Shown piece by piece: positions 34,377 through 41,472 of a stretch of 41,472 bases of DNA. How positions within the stretch are numbered: position 1 is the first letter of the stretch; each line of letters starts with the position of its first letter. Made by a program: the position numbers and the translations under genes. Under the pieces are notes generated by a model. The model saw only the letters and a program-made list of their open reading frames with translations, made no database searches and was not told the DNA's origin. The stretch is from Guptibacillus hwajinpoensis (GTDB lineage Bacteria > Bacillota > Bacilli > Bacillales > Bacillaceae_O): positions 1-41,472 of the forward strand of contig JAENYN010000041.1 of the NCBI GenBank assembly GCA_016841765.1, read 5' to 3'.

Positions 34377-35834
34377 CTATTTTTGATACCTCAGAACCGG
34401 TTTGCGGGCAGCCTGGGTCTCATCGAGCCTTTTTACAGGCGTTGTATGAGGTGCTTCCTGCACAATTTCCGGATCCTCTTCCGCTTCTTTGGCGATGCGG
34501 ATCATGACATCGATGAATTCATCAAGGGTCTCCTTGCTTTCCGTTTCCGTCGGCTCGATCATCATAGCCTCTTCCACAATAAGCGGGAAATAAATTGTCG
34601 GCGGATGATAGCCGAAATCAAGAAGCCTCTTTGCCATATCGAGCGTCCGCACCCCGATTTTCTTCTGCCGCTTGCCGGAGATTACGAACTCATGCTTGCA
34701 ATGCTGGGTGAAAGGCAAATCGAAGTGTTCAGCAAGGCGCCTCATCATATAGTTTGCATTAAGCACAGCATATTCGCTGACAAGCTTGAGGCCTTCCGGG
34801 CCCATTGTCCGGATATAAGCGTATGCTCTGACATTGATGCCAAAGTTGCCGTAATATGGCTTCACACGGCCGATCGCCTGCGGGCGGTCGTAGTCAAAGT
34901 GGTACATTTCTTCCTTCTTGGTAAGAATCGGCTTTGGCAAAAATGGAATCAGGTCCTCTTTTACCCCGACAGGTCCCGAACCTGGTCCGCCTCCGCCATG
35001 CGGACCAGTGAACGTCTTATGCAGATTGAGGTGCACCACATCGAAGCCCATATCGCCAGGGCGGGCTTTGCCCATGATTGCGTTCAGGTTCGCACCGTCG
35101 TAATAAATTTTACCGCCGGCTTCATGGATAATGGTTGTCAATTCGTCAATATGCTCTTCAAACAGGCCAAGCGTGTTCGGATTGGTCAGCATCAATGCTG
35201 CCGTGTCGTCCCCTACCACTTTCTTTAGGTCTTCGGTATCCACAAGGCCCCGTTCATCCGATTTCACCGTAACGGCCTCAAAGCCGGCAACGGTTGCCGA
35301 AGCTGGATTTGTGCCGTGGGCTGAATCCGGAACAATCACCTTTGTCCGCTGGTGATCGCCGTTGGCTTCATGGTACGCCCGGATCATCATCAAACCGGTC
35401 CATTCCCCGTGTGCGCCTGCGGCAGGCTGCATTGTGACCGCATCCATGCCGGTGATTTCTTCAAGCATCGTCTGAAGATTAAAGAGAAGCTCCATTGCAC
35501 CCTGTACCGTCTTCTCGTCCTGGTACGGATGGATATGGGAAAAACCTTGCAGACGGGCAACATCTTCATTCACTTTCGGATTGTACTTCATTGTACAGGA
35601 ACCGAGAGGATAGAACCCTGAATCAACCCCGTGGTTACGGTTGGACAGCCCTGTGTAATGGCGCATCAGCTGCAATTCAGATACTTCCGGGAGATCCGGT
35701 TCTTCTGTACGGATAAAGTCAGCAGGCAGCATTTCTGCGATTTCTGTTTCCGGCACATCCAGTTCCGGAAGGTTATAACCTGCACGGCCGGGCTTGCTCA
35801 TTTCAAAAATAAGCGGCTGATCCTGTTTATTCAT
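34377..35834 (-). CDS. gcvPB: Glycine dehydrogenase (P protein) subunit 2
   Basis: GcvPB forms the PLP-dependent P protein with GcvPA, decarboxylating glycine and passing aminomethyl to lipoyl-GcvH. The 485-residue subunit carries the PLP lysine in [23 protein letters not shown], and [14 protein letters not shown] and [15 protein letters not shown]. The start is ATG 35834, six bases after GGGGG; the ATG two codons earlier touches that site. It overlaps the gcvPA stop by eight bases, which suggests coupled translation and a 1:1 ratio of subunits. Confidence 0.97.
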   Translation of the reverse strand: MNKQDQPLIFEMSKPGRAGYNLPELDVPETEIAEMLPADFIRTEEPDLPEVSELQLMRHYTGLSNRNHGVDSGFYPLGSCTMKYNPKVNEDVARLQGFSHIHPYQDEKTVQGAMELLFNLQTMLEEITGMDAVTMQPAAGAHGEWTGLMMIRAYHEANGDHQRTKVIVPDSAHGTNPASATVAGFEAVTVKSDERGLVDTEDLKKVVGDDTAALMLTNPNTLGLFEEHIDELTTIIHEAGGKIYYDGANLNAIMGKARPGDMGFDVVHLNLHKTFTGPHGGGGPGSGPVGVKEDLIPFLPKPILTKKEEMYHFDYDRPQAIGRVKPYYGNFGINVRAYAYIRTMGPEGLKLVSEYAVLNANYMMRRLAEHFDLPFTQHCKHEFVISGKRQKKIGVRTLDMAKRLLDFGYHPPTIYFPLIVEEAMMIEPTETESKETLDEFIDVMIRIAKEAEEDPEIVQEAPHTTPVKRLDETQAARKPVLRYQK

Positions 35835-37173
35835 GGTCATCCCCCAATTCTGTCACCAGATTGTCGATCTCTTCTTTTGTGCGCAATTCCGTAACAGCTA
35901 CGAGCATATGGTTTTCCATGCCTTCATGGCTCAACCCAAGATCGTAACCGCCGATCATTCCCTTCTCAAACAAGCGCTCATTTACTTCAGCAACCGGCCT
36001 CGTTGTTTTGATGACAAATTCATTAAAGAACGGCCCTTCATATACGGCTTTGATGCCTTTTTCTTCAAATTGCTTCTTTGCATAATGTGCTTTTTGCAGA
36101 TTTTGCATTGCCATCTCTTTCACACCCTGTTTCCCGAGTGCAGTCATGGCTACAGAAGCGGCCAGTGCATTCAATGCCTGGTTTGAGCAAATATTGGATG
36201 TCGCTTTATCACGGCGGATATGCTGTTCGCGTGCCTGCAAGGTCAACACGAATCCGCGGCGGCCGTCTTCATCCGTCGTTTGGCCGACAAGGCGGCCCGG
36301 CACCTTCCGCATCAATTTTTTGGTTACCGCAAAGTAACCGCAGTGCGGTCCCCCGAACTGTGAAGGGATGCCAAACGGCTGGGCATCGCCGATAACGATG
36401 TCTGCGCCGAAGCTGCCCGGTGGTGTAAGTGCGCCAAGCGCGAGCGGATTGGCGGAAACGATGAAAAGCGCCTTTGTCTGATGGACGATCTCTTCCATTT
36501 CTTTCAGATCTTCGATTTGGCCGAAGAAATTCGGATATTGGACGATAACGCCTGCAGTGTCATCACCAACAGCATTTTTCAGTCCATCCTTATCTGTCAC
36601 CCCGCCCTTGGTGCCGACAATCTCAACTTCAAGATGCTGTCCGGCCGCGTAAGTCTTTAACACATCGAGCGCTTCCGGGTGGACAGCGGCTGAAACGACA
36701 ATCTTATTTTTCCGGGTCTGGCCGGCACTCATGAGTGCGGCTTCAGCCAGCGCTGTAATGCCGTCATACATGGAAGAGTTTGCAATATCCATGCCGGTAA
36801 GTTCGCAAATCATCGTCTGGAACTCGAACATGGCCTGGAGCTCACCCTGGGAAATTTCCGGCTGGTATGGTGTATATGCCGTGTAAAATTCCGACCGTGA
36901 AATGACATGGTCCACGACGGAAGGGATATAGTGGTCATAAACGCCTGCTCCAAGGAAGGAAGTGTAATGTTTGGTATCCGCATTTTTTTCGGCAAGTGCA
37001 GACATTTCATTGACAAGTCCCGCTTCCGATACAGGGGCAGGAATATCGATTTCCCCTTTAAACCGCACTTTTTCAGGGATGTCTTTAAACAGTTCATCAA
37101 TCGAATCAACACCGATTGTTTCAAGCATCTCTTTTTTATCTTCTTCTGTCATTGGCAGATAACGGTAATTCAT
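35827..37173 (-). CDS. gcvPA: Glycine dehydrogenase (P protein) subunit 1
   Basis: This 448-residue subunit of the heterotetrameric P protein begins [29 protein letters not shown] and contains [41 protein letters not shown] and [29 protein letters not shown], all diagnostic. It lacks the PLP lysine motif of subunit 2, as expected. ATG 37173 lies eight bases after GGAAGG; GTG 37182 overlaps that site. The gcvT stop is 15 bases upstream. Confidence 0.97.
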   Translation of the reverse strand: MNYRYLPMTEEDKKEMLETIGVDSIDELFKDIPEKVRFKGEIDIPAPVSEAGLVNEMSALAEKNADTKHYTSFLGAGVYDHYIPSVVDHVISRSEFYTAYTPYQPEISQGELQAMFEFQTMICELTGMDIANSSMYDGITALAEAALMSAGQTRKNKIVVSAAVHPEALDVLKTYAAGQHLEVEIVGTKGGVTDKDGLKNAVGDDTAGVIVQYPNFFGQIEDLKEMEEIVHQTKALFIVSANPLALGALTPPGSFGADIVIGDAQPFGIPSQFGGPHCGYFAVTKKLMRKVPGRLVGQTTDEDGRRGFVLTLQAREQHIRRDKATSNICSNQALNALAASVAMTALGKQGVKEMAMQNLQKAHYAKKQFEEKGIKAVYEGPFFNEFVIKTTRPVAEVNERLFEKGMIGGYDLGLSHEGMENHMLVAVTELRTKEEIDNLVTELGDDHE

Positions 37174-37188
37174 CGTCTTCACCTTCCT

Positions 37189-38292
37189 TTACTTTTTCGG
37201 GCGTTTATAAAATGGGGTTGCAGTCACTTCCGCTTTTAGGCGCCGCTTTCGGACCTGCACTTCGACTACTGTGCCGATTTCCGCATATTCGGCTTTCAAT
37301 AGGGCAAGCCCGACATTTTTATTGAGTGTCGGTGACTGTGTTCCGGTTGTCACTTCACCGATTTGTTCCTCACCGCTGAATACTTCATAGCCGGTACGGG
37401 GGATGCCTTTATCAATCATTTCAATTCCGGCAAGCTTTCTTGCCGGGCCATGCTCTTTTTGCTTTTTCAAGATTTCCATTCCGAAAAAGTCAGGTCCTTT
37501 ATCAGGTTTCACCGCAAATCCGATTCCTGCTTCAATCGGCGTGATATCCCTGGAAAGTTCCTGTCCGTACAGCGGAAGGTTTGCTTCAAACCGGAGGGTA
37601 TCACGCGCTCCGAGACCGACAGGGACGACACCTTCTTCTTTACCCGCTTCCAGGATATCCTTCCATATCTTCACAGCATCTTCTGACCGGCAATAAATTT
37701 CAAACCCGTCTTCACCGGTATAGCCTGTTCTTGAAACAAGTGCCCTGGCGCCATTTATAGAAACGCCGTCTTTAAATTTGAAAAACCTAATTTCACTAAG
37801 GTCGGTTTCGGTAAGTTTTTGCAGCACCTGCTCTGCAAGCGGTCCCTGAAGCGCCAGCTGGGCAATTTCAGGTGAAATATCGGTAACGCTTACATCACCC
37901 GAAGTATGATTATTCAGCCATTCAAAATCTTTTCCGATATTTGCTGCATTCACAACCAGCAAATAATCGCCGTCTGCTTTTTTATAAACGAGCAGGTCAT
38001 CGACTGTGCCGCCATTTTCGTAACACATGGCTGTATACTGAGCTCCGCCATCTTTCAGCTTACTGATATCGTTGGTCATCATTTTTTGGAGAAATGCAAG
38101 GCTGCCTTCTCCTTTAACCGTAAATTCTCCCATATGTGATACATCGAACAAACCTGCTTTTGTACGGACGGCATGATGTTCATCCTTTATGCCGGAGAAT
38201 TGCACTGGCAGGTCCCATCCGCCAAAATCAATGGTTTTGGCGCCGTATTCCGAATAAACTTCGTAAAGCGGTGTCTTCTTTAATGATGCCAT
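37189..38292 (-). CDS. gcvT: Aminomethyltransferase (glycine cleavage T protein)
   Basis: GcvT transfers the aminomethyl carbon to tetrahydrofolate, giving methylene-THF and ammonia. The 367-residue protein shows [46 protein letters not shown], the folate-site region [15 protein letters not shown] and the catalytic [20 protein letters not shown] 38292 follows GGGGGAAAGG. It is first in the gcvT-gcvPA-gcvPB operon under the glycine riboswitch. Confidence 0.97.
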   Translation of the reverse strand: MASLKKTPLYEVYSEYGAKTIDFGGWDLPVQFSGIKDEHHAVRTKAGLFDVSHMGEFTVKGEGSLAFLQKMMTNDISKLKDGGAQYTAMCYENGGTVDDLLVYKKADGDYLLVVNAANIGKDFEWLNNHTSGDVSVTDISPEIAQLALQGPLAEQVLQKLTETDLSEIRFFKFKDGVSINGARALVSRTGYTGEDGFEIYCRSEDAVKIWKDILEAGKEEGVVPVGLGARDTLRFEANLPLYGQELSRDITPIEAGIGFAVKPDKGPDFFGMEILKKQKEHGPARKLAGIEMIDKGIPRTGYEVFSGEEQIGEVTTGTQSPTLNKNVGLALLKAEYAEIGTVVEVQVRKRRLKAEVTATPFYKRPKK

Positions 38293-38368
38293 TCCCTTTC
38301 CCCCTTCAGTGTTTTAATCCATGCTTTTCAATAAGCCCGTGCTTAAATGCCGGCTTTTGCCGCCACAT

Positions 38369-38417
38369 AAAAAAGGACAGGGAATTACCATCGCAAAGCG
38401 ATCATAATTCTCTGTCC
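38369..38417 (-). terminator. Expression-platform terminator of the glycine riboswitch
   Basis: GGACAGAGAATTA (38405-38417) pairs with TAATTCCCTGTCC (38375-38387), with an inner ATCGC/GCGAT hairpin and six U at 38369-38374. It overlaps the 3' strand of aptamer II, so the two structures are mutually exclusive. Confidence 0.9.
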
Positions 38418-38580
38418 TGAAACCTGAAAGTTTACCCTGAAAAATGCGGGTTATCCTCTTGGGTGGCCCTTTTTCCGGGCACTCTCCAGAGCTGCGTCCA
38501 ATAAGAGTCTTTTTGCCTGAGAGATTCACAAGAATGCTTGCTCCTTCGGCGCTACGCGATGTAGTCTCTCCCCTTATTCT
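38412..38580 (-). promoter_or_regulatory. Tandem glycine riboswitch controlling gcvT-gcvPA-gcvPB
   Basis: On the minus strand two glycine aptamers follow each other. The first (about 38495-38573) has GGGGAGAGAC, GCGCCGAAGGAGCAA and AATCTCTCAGGCAAAA. The second (about 38412-38494) has GCTCTGGAGAGTG, GCCACCCAAGAGGATAA and CTTTCAGGTTTCAGGACAGAG. The final GGACAG of the second aptamer is also the first arm of the terminator that follows. Glycine binding would therefore prevent termination and switch the catabolic operon on, as known for gcv riboswitches. Confidence 0.95.
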
Positions 38581-38735
38581 CATTCGCCAATATATAATTT
38601 CCTGGAACACGGGCATACTAACAAATAAATCTATTATTATCCTACCATTAATTTTGATATTCGGGCAATATTCAGTTTTTTGAAAAATCTTCTTTACAAT
38701 TCATCTAAAATTTTGGGGTGAAGGGTGGAAAAAGA

Positions 38736-40415
38736 ATGACGGTTAAAATTGAATTTGACAACAGCTGGCACGATTCGTTTCTCACTCGTGCCGAAGATGA
38801 CGGCCCCTGGGCCCCATGGGAACTCTTCAAACTTGCCTATGAGATACAGGAACATACCGGGATACAAGATTTCGACGGTTTAATTGCACCGGCACACCTT
38901 CCCCAGCTGACTCCGCTCCCGCATCAACTTGAAGCGGCGCGGACTATAATCGAAAAGATGAACGGGAAAGGGATCCTTGCAGATGAAGTCGGGCTTGGCA
39001 AAACAATAGAAGCGGGGCTGATATTGAAGGAATATATGATTCGGGGGCTCGTCAAAAAGGTCCTGATTCTTGTGCCGGCATCACTCGTCTCGCAATGGGG
39101 TTCCGAGCTCAATCAGAAGTTTTACATTCCGGCGTTAGAACAGCGGAAAAGCTATGTATGGGAGCAGTACGATGTTGTCGTTTCTTCCATTGATACCGCA
39201 AAGCGGGAGCCGCACCGCAGCATTGTCCTCGAACAGGATTATGACATGGTCATCATCGATGAGGCCCATAAACTGAAAAATAGCAAAACGAAAAATTATC
39301 AATTTGTCCAGCAGTTGAAAAAGAAGTATTGCCTGTTGCTGACCGCGACGCCGATCCAAAACAGGGTCGAAGAAATTTTCAACCTCGTCACTCTATTGAA
39401 GCCGGGACATCTTGGAAACGAAGCCCATTTTTCTGAAAAATTTGCAGCCAAAAAAAGGGCTTTCCAGCATGATGAGCATTTAAAGGCGCTTGTCAATAAA
39501 GTGATGGTGCGAAACCGGCGGGGCGACACAGGCATCGACTGGCCGAAACGGCACATCGAAACAGTCGGCATCACACTCTCGCCACCTGAGCGGGAACTGT
39601 ATGAAACTGTCACAGTTCTGCCGGACAAATACCCGGGGCTTGCGGCCGGCGGGTTTTCACGGCTTGTCCTTCAGCGGGAAGTATGCAGCAGCAAAGAGGC
39701 GGCTTATGTGACGCTGAAAAAAATGGTGGAAAGCGAGAACGCCCCTGCCTGTACGGAAGATGCCATAAAGGAAATCAGCGCTAAACTCGGAAATGTCGAA
39801 CATAATTCAAAAGCACAAAAAGCGGTTGATATCATTAAAAAACTGGATGATAAAGTGATCATTTTCACGGAGTACCGTGCCACTCAGCTTTACTTGCAAT
39901 GGTTCCTACAGCAGCATGGCATCACATCCGTACCGTTTCGCGGCGGCTTCAAACGAAGCAAAAAAGACTGGATGCGGCAGCTTTTCCGGGACCGTGCCCA
40001 GGTAATGATCGCCACTGAGGCAGGCGGTGAAGGGATAAACCTCCAATTTTGCCGGTATGTGATCAATTATGACCTGCCGTGGAATCCGATGCGGATCGAG
40101 CAGAGGATCGGCCGGATTCACAGGCTTGGCCAGACGGAGGATGTCCGCATTTTCAATTTTGCAGCCAGAGAAACGATAGAAGAACATATTTTGAAACTTC
40201 TCTACGAAAAAATAAATCTGTTTGAAAGAGTCATCGGTGAATTGGATGAAATTCTGACACGCTACAATCTTGAAAACATCGAAGACCATATCCGTGACAT
40301 TCTTGAGAATTCCTCAAGCGAAGGTGAAATGCGGATTAAAATGGATAATCTGAGTGCCGTATTCCAGGCGGAAGGCCTCGACAGCGGAAGGAGTGACCAG
40401 AGTGCAGCAACATGA
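38736..40415 (+). CDS. yqhH: SNF2-family DEAD/DEAH-box ATPase YqhH
   Basis: The 559-residue protein has the two RecA-like lobes of a Swi2/Snf2 enzyme. These show motif I ADEVGLGKTIEAGLIL, motif II IIDEAHKLKN, motif III LLTATPIQN, motif V ATEAGGEGINLQFC and motif VI RIEQRIGRIHRLGQ. It lacks the accessory domains of RapA, so its DNA- or RNA-polymerase-related role is unknown. ATG 38736 lies seven bases after GGTGG; the upstream GTG 38718 is part of a weaker context. It diverges from gcvT and overlaps yqhG by 14 bases. Confidence 0.95.
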   Translation: MTVKIEFDNSWHDSFLTRAEDDGPWAPWELFKLAYEIQEHTGIQDFDGLIAPAHLPQLTPLPHQLEAARTIIEKMNGKGILADEVGLGKTIEAGLILKEYMIRGLVKKVLILVPASLVSQWGSELNQKFYIPALEQRKSYVWEQYDVVVSSIDTAKREPHRSIVLEQDYDMVIIDEAHKLKNSKTKNYQFVQQLKKKYCLLLTATPIQNRVEEIFNLVTLLKPGHLGNEAHFSEKFAAKKRAFQHDEHLKALVNKVMVRNRRGDTGIDWPKRHIETVGITLSPPERELYETVTVLPDKYPGLAAGGFSRLVLQREVCSSKEAAYVTLKKMVESENAPACTEDAIKEISAKLGNVEHNSKAQKAVDIIKKLDDKVIIFTEYRATQLYLQWFLQQHGITSVPFRGGFKRSKKDWMRQLFRDRAQVMIATEAGGEGINLQFCRYVINYDLPWNPMRIEQRIGRIHRLGQTEDVRIFNFAARETIEEHILKLLYEKINLFERVIGELDEILTRYNLENIEDHIRDILENSSSEGEMRIKMDNLSAVFQAEGLDSGRSDQSAAT

Positions 40416-41211
40416 AATTCATGATTTCCTGCTGAAATTTTTTACGGTCAACGGATGTGAAGTCAAGCAGGAACAGCCCGGACTGCTGAACATCCAGCTG
40501 ACGGAGGAAATGGATAAGGCGTTGATGAACAGGCCGTTTTATTGGCATTATTTAAAAAAGACCGGGGGCGTCCCTCAGCCGATGGAGCTCATTTTAGTGA
40601 CAGATAAACGGGCTGTGCCAGCGGGCGATAAACGAAGCGAAATGATCCATTTCGGCTCCCCCCGCCTTCATCAAATCTTCAAGGCGGCAAAAGCCCAGGG
40701 GGCCTGCACCCGGTTATTCGAAGACCGGGAAACAAACGGCAGCCAAAAGGTGCCGCTTCAACCCTGGCTTGTCCTTAATATGAATGTTGCCTACGAATGT
40801 GACAAGAAAAAAGACCGTCTTCATTCAATCGGCCTCAACTTGATCAACGGGACGATTGTAAGCAACTGCCAGCAATTTCTGCAGTCACTTAAGCTGACCC
40901 CGAAAATACCAGATTACAGTTTCACACTTACGCCTATGATAAAGCCGGAAAGCGGCATCAAACGGATCCAGAAGATGGTGGAGGATCTTGTCATGCGGGA
41001 AGACCACAGCTGGGCGGACGGCGCCAGGGAAAGATGGCAGCAGGATTTGGCTCTTCTGGAACATTTTTATGAAGGGAGCGAAGAACGTCCCGAGGCTTAC
41101 CATGCCGAAAAAGAAGCGCTTCAATCCCTTTACGAGCCTAAAATTTCGGTCACCATCATCAATGGCGGCCTATTCTATCTCACCCCTTTTGCCTTTCTGA
41201 AAAGCTCGTGA
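40402..41211 (+). CDS. yqhG: YqhG family protein
   Basis: The 269-residue protein matches YqhG in its N-terminal region (QQHEIHDFLLKFFTVNGCEV ... LTEEMDKALMNRPFYWHYLKKTGGVPQPMELILVTD) and in IHFGSPRLHQIF. The family has no known function but is consistently encoded after yqhH, which suggests a joint role. No membrane segment or catalytic motif is evident. The start is GTG 40402, eight bases after AAGGAG and within the end of yqhH; the apparent ATG at 40354 is inside yqhH. Confidence 0.9.
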   Translation: MQQHEIHDFLLKFFTVNGCEVKQEQPGLLNIQLTEEMDKALMNRPFYWHYLKKTGGVPQPMELILVTDKRAVPAGDKRSEMIHFGSPRLHQIFKAAKAQGACTRLFEDRETNGSQKVPLQPWLVLNMNVAYECDKKKDRLHSIGLNLINGTIVSNCQQFLQSLKLTPKIPDYSFTLTPMIKPESGIKRIQKMVEDLVMREDHSWADGARERWQQDLALLEHFYEGSEERPEAYHAEKEALQSLYEPKISVTIINGGLFYLTPFAFLKSS

Positions 41212-41433
41212 TGAGAAATGTCGGCTAGCCTCCAGGATAGACAGTGCCGTGGCAGCTTTATATATGTTCTTAAAATTGGCCGCTGCAACGAAATATACCC
41301 TTGCTGACAAATTATACATTCCTATACAGTAATGGAATTGTTTGGGACACAACTAAATAATCATGCTTAGAGACGAACAATAACTAATCAACATAATACT
41401 GTTTACTCATAATCAGTTAAGCTGAAAAAACAA
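41212..41433. other. Spacer downstream of yqhG
   Basis: AT-rich sequence with no convincing gene or terminator. In B. subtilis sinI-sinR follow yqhG, but neither is visible here. Confidence 0.4.
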
Positions 41434-41472
41434 GTTCGTTCCATTGCGCTGCAGACACTCGCTTTCACCATA
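41434..41472 (+). repeat. Left part of a third copy of the 29144-type repeat (cut by window end)
   Basis: GTTCCATTGCGCTGCAGACA followed by CTCGCTTTCACCATA matches the 29172-29205 part of the full element (GATTTCCGTTGCAGGTACTCGCTTTCACCATA). It runs off the window, so its extent is unknown. Confidence 0.65.

Noticed and set aside
1-41472. CRISPR arrays, tRNA/rRNA genes, prophage or transposase genes
   Set aside because: No regularly spaced repeats, no RNA-gene signatures other than OLE and the glycine riboswitch, and no recombinase or phage proteins were seen.

Overview
This is a chromosomal core segment from an endospore-forming member of the Bacillaceae. The evidence is a spo0A-spoIVB-recN-argR-tlyA-dxs block, a complete eight-gene spoIIIA operon, a spore photoproduct lyase gene, AGGAGG-type ribosome binding sites with frequent GTG/TTG starts, and gene order close to the Bacillus subtilis spo0A-yqhG region. 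No plasmid, phage or CRISPR features were seen. All names come from recognising protein and nucleotide motifs by eye; no database search was run.

Layout: 1-2632 carries spo0A (3' end cut by the window edge) and spoIVB. 2644-12956 is one long minus-strand unit, nusB-folD-xseA-xseB-ispA-[OLE RNA]-oapA-dxs-tlyA-argR-recN, closed by a terminator after recN. 13393-15810 is accB-accC-yqhY with its own promoter and terminator. 16131-21499 is spoIIIAA-AH, behind a strong sigma-E promoter and ended by a terminator. 21788-24634 is yqhR-aroQ-yqhT-efp. 25005-26270 is a plus-strand pair of membrane-protein genes, convergent with the patatin-like gene yqhO. 27345-33706 holds mntR, splB, the class II ribonucleotide reductase nrdJ and lipM, all on the minus strand. 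33753-34222 is the rhodanese gene yqhL (plus). 34337-38580 is the glycine-cleavage operon gcvT-gcvPA-gcvPB under a tandem glycine riboswitch. 38736-41211 is the plus-strand pair yqhH (SNF2 helicase) and yqhG.

The most notable feature is the roughly 600-nt gene-free block between ispA and oapA (about 8378-8982). It matches an OLE (ornate, large, extremophilic) RNA in position, length, terminal helix and partner gene. The next gene encodes a four-helix membrane protein with a DxxxD motif, as expected for the OLE-associated protein OapA. A good sigma-A promoter lies immediately upstream of the RNA, so it may be made on its own as well as from the isoprenoid operon.

Other points of interest: spoIIIAD has no ATG/GTG/TTG at the homologous start and appears to begin at AUC or AUU. 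Two NrdR-like boxes 16 bp apart precede nrdJ. A FapR-like palindrome lies in the accB leader. A 309-bp repeat with terminal inverted repeats sits against the splB ribosome binding site, with partial copies at 16070 and 41434. A second type of repeat runs into the 3' end of ispA. nrdJ and splB appear to be inserted between lipM and mntR, which are adjacent in B. subtilis.
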